From contig NZ_KI912613.1 in the NCBI RefSeq assembly GCF_000519325.1, positions 1,321,661 through 1,373,154 of the forward strand: a stretch of DNA of 51,494 bases, written 5' to 3'. Position 1 is the stretch's first letter, and each line of letters starts with the position of its first letter. Both the position numbers and the translations under genes were made by a program. The notes under the pieces were generated by a model, which saw only the letters and a list, made by a program, of their open reading frames with translations, did not search any database and was not told the DNA's origin. This document shows positions 1 to 7,687 of this stretch, piece after piece. The stretch is from Patulibacter minatonensis DSM 18081 (GTDB lineage Bacteria; Actinomycetota; Thermoleophilia; Solirubrobacterales; Solirubrobacteraceae).

Positions 1-600
1 GCGGCGACCGGGAACGCCGGGTCGGCCGCGGCCGGCGGTGGCTCGTCCTCCGGGTCCGGAGGGTCGGGGTCCTCGTCCGCCGGCGGCTCCCGCTCCGCCG
101 GCGCGGGCGGCACGACCTCCGGGGCTCCGGGGTCGGTCGGCCGGGCGGGTGCCGGCGCCCCGCTGGGCTCCCGCACCGCACCGCAGCCGCCGATCCCCGT
201 CGGGGCGGTGCGCTTCGGCGGCGGCACGTGGACCCTCGACCTGCCCGCTTCCGAGGGCTGGCGGCAGACGGCGGTGCAGGAGCTGGAGAACGGCGCCCGG
301 GTCGTCACCCGGCTGCGGCGCCCGGACGGCGCGCGGATCCTCGTCGAGGCGCTCCCCGGCCGGACGGCGGTCGCGGGCGTCGCGGGCGGGACGGCGTTCC
401 CGGTCCGCCTGCCCGACGCCGGCCGCACCGCCGGGGTGCTCTTCCGCGGCGGCCGCTACGCCATGTGCGCGACCGGGGTCTGCGCGGCGCTGCCGGTCAA
501 CGGGCCCGCGGGGGGCGTCGTCCTCGTCGTCGGCGCGACCCGCACGTACGGCGCCAAGCGGATCACCCGGCGCGCGGCGTCCGGGCTGCGGGTCCGCTGA
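1..600 (+). CDS. C-terminal part of an unknown protein with a Gly/Ser-rich linker (5' truncated)
   Basis: The frame is open from the first base of the window, so the start lies outside. The visible 199 residues begin with about 65 residues of low-complexity Gly/Ser/Ala/Pro sequence. A compact, beta-rich domain of about 130 residues follows (starting near VRFGGGTWTLDLP, with two Cys in a MCATGVC stretch). The ORF ends at TGA 598-600. A flexible linker before a small beta domain is typical of extracytoplasmic C-termini of actinobacterial membrane proteins such as Ser/Thr kinases, but nothing visible fixes the family. An internal ATG or GTG start near 208 is possible; the continuous in-frame linker argues against it. 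Confidence 0.6.
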   Translation, partial: AATGNAGSAAAGGGSSSGSGGSGSSSAGGSRSAGAGGTTSGAPGSVGRAGAGAPLGSRTAPQPPIPVGAVRFGGGTWTLDLPASEGWRQTAVQELENGARVVTRLRRPDGARILVEALPGRTAVAGVAGGTAFPVRLPDAGRTAGVLFRGGRYAMCATGVCAALPVNGPAGGVVLVVGATRTYGAKRITRRAASGLRVR

Positions 601-759
601 GGGCGGTCCGCGTCTCGGGGCCGGCCGGTCGGCCCGGCGACGCATCCCCGGGGGCCCGGCCCTCCACGCCGCGTGCACCTCGGGCCGCACGGTCCCCCGG
701 CCCGCACGGTGCCCCGTCCCCCAGCGGGACCCGTGGCCGCGGGATACGGTGAGGAGCAC

Positions 760-1866
760 GTGCACGTCCGCCTGATCGACCCGTCCGCCTACACGCCGCC
801 CTACGACCACGCGCTCGCCAACGCGCTCGTGCGGGCCGGCGACCGCGTGACGCTCGTGACCAGCGAGTTCCCCTACGGCCGCATACCGGAGCCCGAGGGC
901 TACGAGATCGAGCACGGCTTCTACCGGCGGGCGATCGGTCCCGCGGGGTCGCGGATCCGGCGGGTCGCGAAGGTCGCCCAGCACGTCCCCGACATGCGGC
1001 GGCTGCGGCGGACGTCCAAGGACGCCGACATCGTCCACTTCCAGTGGCTGGCCGTCCAGCAGATCGACGGTCTGCTGCTGCCGAAGGGCCGCCCCGTCGT
1101 CCTGACCGCGCACGACGTGCTGCCGCGCGAGGCCCGGCCCGGCCAGCGCGACGCGCAGCGGCGGCTGTACGACCGGGTCGACGCCGTCGTCGTGCACTCC
1201 GAGCACGGGCGCGACCGCCTGATCGACGGCCTCGACGTCCCCCGCGAGAAGGTCCACGTGATCGCGCACGGCGCGTTCCGGCACCTGACCACGCTGGCGC
1301 CCGCGGAGCTGCCGCCGGCGTTCGCGAACACGAAGCGGCCCGTCGTCCTGTTCTTCGGCCTGCTGCGGCCGTACAAGGGGGTCGACGTCCTGCTCGACGC
1401 CTGGCGCCGCCTCGGCGCGACCGCGAGGACCGCCGAGCTGTGGATCGTCGGCCTGCCGAAGATGGACGTCCGGGCCCTCCGCGAGTCCGCGCCGCGCGGC
1501 GTCCGCTTCGTCGACCGCTTCGTGACCGACGAGGAGGCCGCCGCGTACTTCCGGCGCGCCGACGTCGTCGTGCTGCCGTACCGCGAGATCGACCAGTCGG
1601 GCGTCCTCTTCACCGCCCTCGCGTTCGGTCGCCCGATGGTGCTGACGAAGGTCGGCGGGTTCCCCGAGATCGCGCGCGAGGGTGCCGCCGAGCTGGTGCC
1701 GCCGGGCGAGGCAGGACCGCTCGCCCGGGCGCTCGGGACGCTCCTCCACGACGGCACGCGACGGCGTGCGCTCGCGGCCCGCGCGTCGCAGCTGGCGTCC
1801 GGGGCGTACTCGTGGGACGCGGTCGCCGCCGCGCACCAGCGGCTGTACCGGTCGTTGCTGGACTGA
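760..1866 (+). CDS. Glycosyltransferase family 4 (GT-B fold)
   Basis: This 368-aa protein is a probable cytoplasmic glycosyltransferase that moves a sugar from a nucleotide donor onto a glycan or lipid acceptor. The N-terminal Rossmann half starts VHVRLIDPSAYTPPYDHAL. The C-terminal donor-binding half carries FFGLLRPYKGVDVLLDAW near residue 198 and LPYREIDQSGVLFTALAFG near residue 270, the usual position of the GT4 EX7E-type motif. I chose the GTG at 760 because GGTGAGGAG lies just upstream and because upstream in-frame sequence is Pro/Arg-rich non-coding style. The GT2 and sugar transferase genes 3-5 kb downstream suggest a role in surface or exopolysaccharide synthesis, which is inference. 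Confidence 0.85.
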   Translation: MHVRLIDPSAYTPPYDHALANALVRAGDRVTLVTSEFPYGRIPEPEGYEIEHGFYRRAIGPAGSRIRRVAKVAQHVPDMRRLRRTSKDADIVHFQWLAVQQIDGLLLPKGRPVVLTAHDVLPREARPGQRDAQRRLYDRVDAVVVHSEHGRDRLIDGLDVPREKVHVIAHGAFRHLTTLAPAELPPAFANTKRPVVLFFGLLRPYKGVDVLLDAWRRLGATARTAELWIVGLPKMDVRALRESAPRGVRFVDRFVTDEEAAAYFRRADVVVLPYREIDQSGVLFTALAFGRPMVLTKVGGFPEIAREGAAELVPPGEAGPLARALGTLLHDGTRRRALAARASQLASGAYSWDAVAAAHQRLYRSLLD

Positions 1867-1993
1867 GCCTCGATCGACCGATCGGGAGCACGCGATCGGA
1901 CCACCCGTCCGGGCCGGGTGGCGCGCCCGGGGACGGATCGACCTCCGGGTGCAGGACCGACCGCTGCGGGCGGCGTATCCTCCCGATACCCCG

Positions 1994-2566
1994 ATGCCGC
2001 CCGGTTCCCCGACACCCCGCGCGTCGTCGCCGCGGGTCAGCCCGCCGCCCGTCACGTCCGACGGCCTGCGCGACGGCGACCCGTTCGTGCTGGCGACGCT
2101 CGTCGCCGCGCACGGGGGCGACGTCCTCGTGTACGCCCGCGAGGTCGCACCTCCGGACGAGGCCCTGCGGATGGCGGCGGCCGTCTTCGTCGACCTCCGC
2201 CTCGCGGTGCTGTCCGGCGACGACCTGGCGGAGGACGTCGACGCGGCGCTCCTCTCGGCCACCCGCCGCGTCGCCGCCCGGCAGGCGGAGAACCCGTTCC
2301 GTCCCGGCGAGCACCGCCGGCCGACGACCCGGACCACCGTCTGCGACCGCTTCCCGCGGCTCCTGACCGCGTGGGCCGACCACCGGCTCCCGCGCGCCGA
2401 CGCGGTCCGCCTGCGCGAGCACGTCGTCGACTGCCCGGACTGCGACGCCCTGAACGTCGCCTTCGACCGCGCGGAGACCGCCTACCGCGACGGCCCCCCG
2501 GCGGAGCTCGCCCCGGAGGAGACCGGGGCGCTCGTCGCCGCGATGGCGCTGGCGTCCCCGGGCTGA
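1994..2566 (+). CDS. Sigma-region-2-like protein with C-terminal zinc-finger (ZAS/zf-HC2-like) motif
   Basis: This 190-aa protein has a Pro/Ser-rich head. A helical segment (about residues 18-95, from GDPFVLATLVAAHGGDVLVY) then resembles region 2 of ECF sigma factors. The C-terminal part contains HVVDCPDC, the H-x3-C-x2-C zinc-binding motif of anti-sigma factors and zf-HC2 domains. No region 4 is present. It could be a degenerate sigma fused to an anti-sigma-like finger, or simply a zinc-finger regulator. The ATG at 1994 lies just before a Pro/Ser-rich stretch; longer frames upstream overlap the glycosyltransferase and are rejected. Function is inferred from motifs only. Confidence 0.6.
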   Translation: MPPGSPTPRASSPRVSPPPVTSDGLRDGDPFVLATLVAAHGGDVLVYAREVAPPDEALRMAAAVFVDLRLAVLSGDDLAEDVDAALLSATRRVAARQAENPFRPGEHRRPTTRTTVCDRFPRLLTAWADHRLPRADAVRLREHVVDCPDCDALNVAFDRAETAYRDGPPAELAPEETGALVAAMALASPG

Positions 2567-2641
2567 GCGCGGGGCGGCCGTCCCGGGTCGCGCGGCCCGG
2601 GTGAGGCGACGCCGACCGCGTCGAATGCAGATCCTCGCGCC

Positions 2642-2922
2642 GGGCGTGACGTCGGACCATCGGCGTCGGTCGGCCGGCGGGGCGGGTGCGGTTGGTCAAG
2701 CGGGGCTTGACGTCGAACCATCGGGATCGGTCGGCCGACGGGGCGGGTGCGGTTGGTCAAGCGGGGCTTGACGTCGAACCATCGGCGTCGGTCGGCCGAC
2801 GGGGCGGGTGCGGTTGGTCAAGCGGGGCCTGACGTCGGACCATCGGGATCGGCCGGCCGAGGGGGCGGGTGCGGTTCGCGGCGTGGGGCGACGCGTTCAA
2901 CCATCGCCGTCGGTTGGCGGGT
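2642..2922. repeat. 61-bp tandem repeat array (about 4 units plus a degenerate one)
   Basis: Units starting at 2688, 2749 and 2810 are nearly identical over the full 61 bp. A partial unit precedes them (from 2642), and a decayed copy follows to about 2922. Each unit contains two palindromes: GTCAAGC-ggg-GCTTGAC and GTCGGCCGAC. The whole unit is conserved, so this is not a repeat-spacer (CRISPR) layout. The array fills the 2567-3028 intergenic gap in front of a small membrane-protein gene; I see no other gene there. Confidence 0.9.
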
Positions 2923-3028
2923 CTCGTGCACTCGGGGGTGGGTGGCGTCGGTACGGGTTCGTACGGCGATACGGATCTGATGGGTCGGCGACCGGGAGTC
3001 GATCGATGGTGGGCGCATCATCAGGTCC

Positions 3029-3181
3029 ATGCTCATCGTCCTGGTCCTCCTCGCCGCCTGGCTCGTCGTCAACGTGACGCTCCTCGGTGCCGTGGCCGTG
3101 GCGAACCAGCGCGGCCAGAAGGCCGTCGACCGCGCCGCCGTCGAAGCGGTCCACGCGCCGGTCTTCGCCGCCGCCCGCTGA
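3029..3181 (+). CDS. Small single-pass membrane protein, 50 aa (paralogue of 14706-14858)
   Basis: The 50-aa product begins MLIVLVLLAAWLVVNVTLLG, a single hydrophobic helix over about residues 2-24. A short hydrophilic stretch follows, and the protein ends APVFAAAR. It aligns without gaps to another 50-aa protein at 14706-14858 on the minus strand. The upstream DNA of both genes shares a GATACG(G/A)A box exactly 61 bp before the ATG, which supports the start. Function is unknown. The gene sits between a tandem-repeat array and a long palindrome. Its last ten codons, including the stop, are duplicated directly downstream. Confidence 0.65.
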   Translation: MLIVLVLLAAWLVVNVTLLGAVAVANQRGQKAVDRAAVEAVHAPVFAAAR

Positions 3182-3220
3182 CCCCGCGCCCACGCGCCGG
3201 TCTTCGCCGCCGCCCGCTGA
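3152..3220. repeat. 39-bp-spaced direct duplication of a gene's 3' end
   Basis: A 30-bp stretch at 3152-3181, covering the last codons and TGA of the small membrane-protein gene, recurs exactly at 3191-3220. Nine unrelated bases separate the copies. The second copy is not in an open gene. It looks like a recent tandem duplication. Confidence 0.9.
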
Positions 3221-3310
3221 GGTCACCCCTTTCGGGGCGGGCGCGGGGCCCGGGTCGGCCCGGGTCGGCCCCGTTCTGGTGTGCCGGGTCGGCGGGCCCG
3301 CGACCGTGAT

Positions 3311-3407
3311 GTGCCACGCCCTCGGGTCGAGCGCGGACCGTGGCGCGTCGCGGTCGTTCTACGACCGCGACGCGCCACGGTCCGCCCGCGAGTCAGGGGT
3401 GTGGCAC
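3311..3407. repeat. 97-bp palindrome with a perfect 24-bp inner stem
   Basis: The inner arms 3333-3356 and 3362-3385 are perfect inverted repeats around the 5-nt loop TTCTA. The outer arms GTGCCAC (3311-3317) and GTGGCAC (3401-3407) pair symmetrically about the same centre (3359), with partial pairing between. The gap 3182-3502 otherwise holds only the duplicated 3' end and the downstream promoter. This could be a mobile-palindrome (REP/MITE-like) element or a very strong terminator; no T-run follows on either strand. Confidence 0.9.
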
Positions 3408-3477
3408 GTGAGGGCCGCCGGGTGATCGGTCGCCTGCGCCGTCCGCCCCGCGTTCGCGCCGCCCGCTCCGCCAGAAG

Positions 3478-3493
3478 CTACCTGCGGTAGGAT
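3478..3493 (+). promoter_or_regulatory. Possible operator/-10 upstream of the DUF4442 gene
   Basis: CTACC-TGC-GGTAG (3478-3490) is a short perfect inverted repeat. It overlaps TAGGAT (3488-3493), a fair -10 hexamer, 9 bases before the ATG at 3503. The placement suggests a repressible promoter with a very short leader. No clear -35 is seen. Confidence 0.4.
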
Positions 3494-3502
3494 CACGGGA
3501 CG

Positions 3503-3976
3503 ATGCCCGCGATCGACCTGCCCTCCGCGTACCGCAAGCTCGAGGGGCTGCCGCTCGGGCGGTCGGCCGTGTCGCGGATCTACCGGACCGCCGCCCCGTA
3601 CTTCCTGACGATCCCGGCGAAGCTCGCCGCGCTGGAGCCCGGCCGCGCGGAGGCCACGATGCCCGCGGTGCCGTGGACGCGCAACCACCTGGGGACCGTC
3701 CACGCGATCGCCCAGTGCAACCTGGCCGAGTACGTGATGGGCGCGCTCGCGGAGGCCACGATCCCCGCGACGCACCGGTGGATCCCCCGCGGGATGACCA
3801 TCGACTACCTGGCGAAGGCGACCGGCCGGCTGACGGCGGAGGCGGTCCTCGTGCTGCCGGACGACCTGGCGGAGAAGCAGGAGCTCCCGGTCGAGATCCG
3901 CATCACCGACCCGACGGGCGTCGAGGTCTCGCACGCCCAGATCCGCATCTGGGTGACGGAGAAGCCGGCGCGCTGA
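3503..3976 (+). CDS. DUF4442 / hotdog-fold thioesterase-like protein
   Basis: This 157-aa protein has the features of the DUF4442 branch of the hotdog thioesterase superfamily: a MPAVPWTRNHLGTVHAIAQCNLAEYVMG stretch (about residues 53-80, split here by reading) and a strand-rich C-terminal half. Members are presumed acyl-CoA thioesterases, but the substrate is not known. The length is normal for the family. The ATG at 3503 follows a weak GGGA and a likely promoter. The gene stands alone between repeat sequence and an opposing acetyltransferase gene, so neighbours give no hint of substrate. Confidence 0.75.
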   Translation: MPAIDLPSAYRKLEGLPLGRSAVSRIYRTAAPYFLTIPAKLAALEPGRAEATMPAVPWTRNHLGTVHAIAQCNLAEYVMGALAEATIPATHRWIPRGMTIDYLAKATGRLTAEAVLVLPDDLAEKQELPVEIRITDPTGVEVSHAQIRIWVTEKPAR

Positions 3977-4037
3977 CCGCGCTGGGGCGTGGCGGCGGCC
4001 CCTCGCCGGACTCGTCCGGTCGCCGGCGCGCTCGCCC

Positions 4038-4739
4038 TCAGCCGCCGGCCGCTCCCCCGCGCAGGTCCTCCAGCGTCCGGCGCTGGGTCCCGTCCTCGGC
4101 GAAGTTGTCCGCCGCCAGCCAGTCCCGGAACGCCGCCCCGGCCCGCGGCCACTCCCGGTCGAGCAGCGAGAACCAGGCCGTGTCGCGGTTGCGGCCCTTG
4201 ACGACCATGTCCTGCCGGAACGTGCCCTCGTACGCGAAGCCGAACCGCTCGGCCGCCCGCCGCGACCGGGCGTTCAGCGCGTTGCACTTCCACTCCAGGC
4301 GGCGGTTGCCGAGCGCCTCGAAGGCGTGGGCGGCGAGCAGGAACACGGCCTCCGTCGCGTCCGGCGTCCGCTGGAGCGCGGCCCCGAACCACACGTGGGC
4401 GATCTCGATCCGCCCGAGCTCGGGCGCGATCCGGGCGTAGGCGAGCATGCCGGCCGGAACGTCGTCGGCGACCCGCACGATCGCGAAGAAGCGCTGGTCG
4501 GCCGGCATGCCGGCGTGGAGGGCGACGAGCCACGCGTCGAACGCCGCCCGGTCGTCGAACGGCCCGTACGGGAGGTAGTCCCAGAGGTGCGGATCCCCGG
4601 ACGCCGCGGCGTCCCAGAGCGCCGCCGCGTGGTCGGCCGGATCGAGCGGCTCCAGCCGGACGTGGGTCCCCGTCAGCGTCTCGCGGCCCGGCGCCCGCGC
4701 GCCCGCGAAGTCGACGGGCGGACCGAGCTCGGGAGCCAT
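4038..4739 (-). CDS. GNAT N-acetyltransferase, RimJ/RimL-like
   Basis: The 233-aa protein contains the acceptor-side motif LTGTHVRLEPLDPADHAAAL (residues about 21-40). The GNAT core EIAHVWFGAALQRTPDATEA follows, and then the RimJ/RimL-type signature with RRLEWKCNALNARSRRAAE and FGFAYEGTFRQDMVVKGRNRD. It should transfer acetyl from acetyl-CoA to an amine, possibly an N-terminal residue of a ribosomal protein or a small molecule. The ATG at 4739 directly precedes MAPELGPPVDF; much longer in-frame upstream sequence is non-coding on this strand. It is transcribed divergently from the GT2 gene at 4803. Confidence 0.85.
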   Translation of the reverse strand: MAPELGPPVDFAGARAPGRETLTGTHVRLEPLDPADHAAALWDAAASGDPHLWDYLPYGPFDDRAAFDAWLVALHAGMPADQRFFAIVRVADDVPAGMLAYARIAPELGRIEIAHVWFGAALQRTPDATEAVFLLAAHAFEALGNRRLEWKCNALNARSRRAAERFGFAYEGTFRQDMVVKGRNRDTAWFSLLDREWPRAGAAFRDWLAADNFAEDGTQRRTLEDLRGGAAGG

Positions 4740-4802
4740 GCCGCCACGGTAGACCCCTGCGGCGGGCGATGCGGGACCCGCGCGCTCTGGGACGATCCCT
4801 CC

Positions 4803-6218
4803 GTGCGCGCCCTGCACCTCCTCGCCCTCGGCCTCCTCGCGTGGACCCACGCCGGGTGGGCCGTCGTCCTCCGCGCCCTCCGTCGCGCGGGCCGGGGGCG
4901 CGTGCCCGACGACCGGGAGGCCGCGCCGGCCTCGACGGTCCCGTCGACCCCCGTCCCGCGGAGCCCGGCCCCCGGTCGCGACGTCCCGACGGTCGCGTCC
5001 TCGTCGTCCGTCGCCACGGCCACCGAGGCCGTCGCCCCGTCGGCCGCGGTCCCCGGTCCGGCCGTCCGGTCGGCGGTGACCCCGTCGTCCGGACCCTCCG
5101 CGCTCCGCGTGTCCGTCGTCATCGCCGCGTACGCCGAGGAGGACGCGATCGCCGAGACCCTCCGCCGTCTGGCCGCGCAGACGTGGCCCCGCGAGCGGCT
5201 GCAGATCATCGTCGCCTGCGACGGGTCGACCGACCGGACCGCCGAGCGGGCCCGCGAGGCCGGGGCCGACCTCGTGCTCGAGCTGCCGCGCGGCGGGAAG
5301 CACGCGGCGCAGGCCGGCGGGGTCGCCCGGGCCGACGGGGACGTCCTGGCCTTCAGCGACGCCAACACGTCGTGGGAGCCCGACGCGCTGGCGGAGCTCG
5401 TCGCCGCGTTCGCCGATCCGCGCGTCGGCTACGCGTGCGGCCGGGTGACGTTCACGTCCGAGGACGGCGGGACGAACCAGGAGGGCGCGTACTGGCGCCT
5501 CGAGATGGCCCTGCGTCGCATGGAGAGCGACTGGTGGTCGGTGACCGCCGGCAACGGCGCGATCTACGCGCTCCGGGCGTCGCTGTGGCCGCGGCTGCGG
5601 ACCGCCTTCGGCCACGACCTCGCGCTGCCGCACCAGACGGTCCGGGCCGGGATGCTCGCCGTCGACCGCCCGACGGCGCGGGCGAGCGAGCCGATGGTCC
5701 CGACCGTCGAGGGCGAGTGGCGCCGGAAGCGGCGCATGATGAACCAGATGTGGCGGGTCGTCCTGCGTGGCGGCGAGGACGGCGGTCTGCGCGGCGGCGT
5801 CCTCGACCCCCGCGGCGTGCCGCCCCGCTACCTGGCGGCGCTCGTCAGCCACCGCCACCTCCGGTACGCGAGCCCGTTCCTGCACCTGCTGGCGCTGGCG
5901 GCCGGATTCGTCGTCGCGGTGGGCGGCGTGCCGGGCGGGGCCGCGACTCCCGTGGGCGGCGGATCGCTGCCGGTCGCGCCGACGTCGCGCGCCGGCCGCG
6001 GGGCCCGCCGTCGCGTCCGCCCGCGCCTGCACCTGCTGCTGCTCGCCGCGCACCTCGCCCTGTTCGCGGGAGCCGCGGGCGCGGGCGTCCGACCGTCGCG
6101 GCCCCTGCTGCTCGCGCGGTACTACGTGCTGATGACCGCCTCGATCGCCGCCGGCCTGGCCGACCACCTGCGCCACGGGACCCCCGCGGGCTGGGACCCG
6201 GCGGAGGGGACGCGATGA
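4803..6218 (+). CDS. Membrane glycosyltransferase family 2
   Basis: The 471-aa protein has an N-terminal membrane helix (residues about 3-25) and an 80-residue Ser/Pro/Val linker. A GT-A domain then starts near residue 103 (VSVVIAAYAEEDAI), with DGSTD and SDANT (DXD-like metal site), GNGAIYALR, and an RKRRMMNQMWR stretch at the place of the QXXRW motif of processive synthases. Two more hydrophobic segments occupy the C-terminus. It probably polymerises or extends a polysaccharide at the inner membrane. GTG 4803 is chosen because the frame upstream lacks coding character. Its stop overlaps the next gene (ATGA at 6215), so the two are likely co-translated. Confidence 0.82.
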   Translation: MRALHLLALGLLAWTHAGWAVVLRALRRAGRGRVPDDREAAPASTVPSTPVPRSPAPGRDVPTVASSSSVATATEAVAPSAAVPGPAVRSAVTPSSGPSALRVSVVIAAYAEEDAIAETLRRLAAQTWPRERLQIIVACDGSTDRTAERAREAGADLVLELPRGGKHAAQAGGVARADGDVLAFSDANTSWEPDALAELVAAFADPRVGYACGRVTFTSEDGGTNQEGAYWRLEMALRRMESDWWSVTAGNGAIYALRASLWPRLRTAFGHDLALPHQTVRAGMLAVDRPTARASEPMVPTVEGEWRRKRRMMNQMWRVVLRGGEDGGLRGGVLDPRGVPPRYLAALVSHRHLRYASPFLHLLALAAGFVVAVGGVPGGAATPVGGGSLPVAPTSRAGRGARRRVRPRLHLLLLAAHLALFAGAAGAGVRPSRPLLLARYYVLMTASIAAGLADHLRHGTPAGWDPAEGTR

Positions 6219-7147
6219 GCGCCCCGGAGGATCCGGGCGCAGCTGCGGAGCCTCCCGTGGGCGACGCCCGCGGAGTGCATCCGCCGGGCCACGCCCCCGC
6301 CGATCGCGCCGCCGAGGGCCGGTCCGCCGACGGAGACGATCACCATGGGCCGGCCCGGCCCGGCGACGGCCCGCGCGTCCACGACCTCACCGGCCGCGCG
6401 CCCGACGGCCACGCCGACCTGCGCGCCGCGATGCGCGACGCCGGACGCGACGTCGGGCCCGACGGACCGATCCCGCTGCCCACGCGGATCTCCTGCGGCG
6501 ACGTGACGCGGCGCGCGTTCGACGTCGTCGTGTCGTTCCTCGCGGTCGTGGTCCTCGCGATCCCGCTGGCGCTCGTGCTCCTGGTCGTGCGGCTGGAGTC
6601 GCGCGGCAACCCGATCTTCCGGCAGCGCCGGGTCGGCCTGGGCGGTCGGGAGTTCGACGTCCTGAAGGTCCGGACGATGGTCCAGGGCGCCGAGAAGCTC
6701 GGCGCCGGACTGGCGATCGAGAAGGGCGACGCCCGCATCACGCGCCTCGGCCGGCTGCTGCGCCGCACCTCGATCGACGAGCTGCCGCAGTTCTGGAACG
6801 TCCTGCGCGGCGAGATGGCGATCGTCGGCCCCCGACCGACGGTGCCGGTGCAGGTCGAGCGCTACGACGAGCGTCAGGTCGAGCGGCTGATCGTCCGGCC
6901 GGGCCTCACGGGCTGGGCGCAGGTCCAGGGCCGCACCACGCTCTCCTGGCCCGAGCGGATCGAGTTCGACCGCTGGTACGTCGCGCACCGCACCCTGCGG
7001 ACGGACGCCCGGATCCTCCTGATGACCGTCCGGGTCGTCCTCGGCGGATCGGGCGTCGAGCGGGATGGCGCCGCGTGGACGGTGCCGGACGCCGAGGCGG
7101 GGCCGGCGGCCGACACCACCACGGACGAGCGCGGCGACAGGGCCTGA
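6215..7147 (+). CDS. Sugar transferase (polyprenyl-phosphate glycosyl-1-phosphate transferase, PglC/WcaJ C-terminal type)
   Basis: The 310-aa protein has about 90 disordered residues, one membrane helix (FDVVVSFLAVVVLAIPLALV) and the bacterial sugar-transferase domain. The domain motifs are FRQRRVGLGGREFDVLKVRTM (key residues R-R-G..F..K-R-T-M), RRTSIDELPQFWNVLRGEM with the catalytic DE-type pair, GPRP, and RPGLTGWAQVQGR. This monotopic enzyme transfers a sugar phosphate to undecaprenyl phosphate, the first committed step of a glycan repeat. The multi-helix N-terminal half of WbaP/WcaJ is absent. ATG 6215 overlaps the GT2 stop codon. With the upstream GTs it supports a polysaccharide locus. 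Confidence 0.88.
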   Translation: MSAPEDPGAAAEPPVGDARGVHPPGHAPADRAAEGRSADGDDHHGPARPGDGPRVHDLTGRAPDGHADLRAAMRDAGRDVGPDGPIPLPTRISCGDVTRRAFDVVVSFLAVVVLAIPLALVLLVVRLESRGNPIFRQRRVGLGGREFDVLKVRTMVQGAEKLGAGLAIEKGDARITRLGRLLRRTSIDELPQFWNVLRGEMAIVGPRPTVPVQVERYDERQVERLIVRPGLTGWAQVQGRTTLSWPERIEFDRWYVAHRTLRTDARILLMTVRVVLGGSGVERDGAAWTVPDAEAGPAADTTTDERGDRA

Positions 7148-7161
7148 CCGGGACGTCGCGC

Positions 7162-7503
7162 GCGTTCCTACCCGTGGAGCGCAGGAACGCACGCCGGCGC
7201 GGGCCACCGCGACCCGAGCGGCTGACCCCGCCGCGCCGGTCCACACCGAGGACCGCCGGCGCGGGGCGGCTCGTCACCGCGACGGACGTGCGGTCGGAGT
7301 CGCGGCGTCACTGCGGCGCGCAGACCGCAGGAAAGAACGCCACCACCGTGTCGGACCGGGGCGTGGCGTTCGTTCCTGCGCGCGGAGCGCAGGAACGAAC
7401 GCCGGCTCGCGTCCGGCGGCCGCGTGGCGTGCGTTGCTGCGCTCACGGCGCAGCAACGAACGCCAGGTAGTGCCGGTGCCCGAGGTGGCGCGCATTCCTG
7501 CGG
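7162..7503. repeat. Array of hairpin repeats with 61-bp spacing
   Basis: Left arms of the type GGCGTTCGTTCCTGCG begin at 7304 (imperfect), 7365, 7426 and 7487, exactly 61 bp apart. The matching right arms lie at 7326, 7388 and 7449. The 7365-7380/7388-7403 hairpin is a perfect 16-bp stem with a 7-nt loop; 7426-7441/7449-7464 has one mismatch. A more diverged hairpin lies at 7162-7169/7183-7190, and 7487-7503 is a left arm only. The array occupies the first part of the 540-bp gap 7148-7687, which holds no gene. Confidence 0.88.
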
Positions 7504-7634
7504 TGGCCCCTGTGGTCGCCCCGGCCCCGCATCGACCCCGACGACCCCCGGGGTCGGTCCGGGGGGATCCCCCATGGTGGGCGCGAGGGTCCGGTGGCAC
7601 CCTCCGGGTCGACCGTCCCCCGACGTCCGGACCA

Positions 7635-7663
7635 GTGCCTCCGCCCAGCCGGCGCGGAGGCAC
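7635..7663. promoter_or_regulatory. Inverted repeat 25 bp upstream of the MMPL gene
   Basis: GTGCCTCCGC (7635-7644) and GCGGAGGCAC (7654-7663) form a perfect 10-bp inverted repeat with a 9-nt loop, just before the ATG at 7688. It could be an operator, or a leader hairpin affecting translation. No regulator gene is adjacent. Confidence 0.5.
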
Positions 7664-7687
7664 GACCCGGCCCCGAGACCGAGACCC

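Noticed and set aside
2567-3028. Several overlapping short frames inside the 61-bp array
   Set aside because: Frames arise from the repeat itself (61 is not a multiple of 3), so each copy reads differently and no protein repeat results.
4326-4802. N-terminal extension of the GT2 gene by about 160 codons
   Set aside because: The extension lies antisense to the acetyltransferase gene and is Arg/Glu-rich shadow sequence; GTG 4803 directly precedes the first membrane helix.
7304-7503. Possible CRISPR array because of a regular 61-bp period
   Set aside because: The whole unit, not just a 28-30-bp repeat, is related between copies; there are no unique spacers, the count is small, and no cas genes are in the window.
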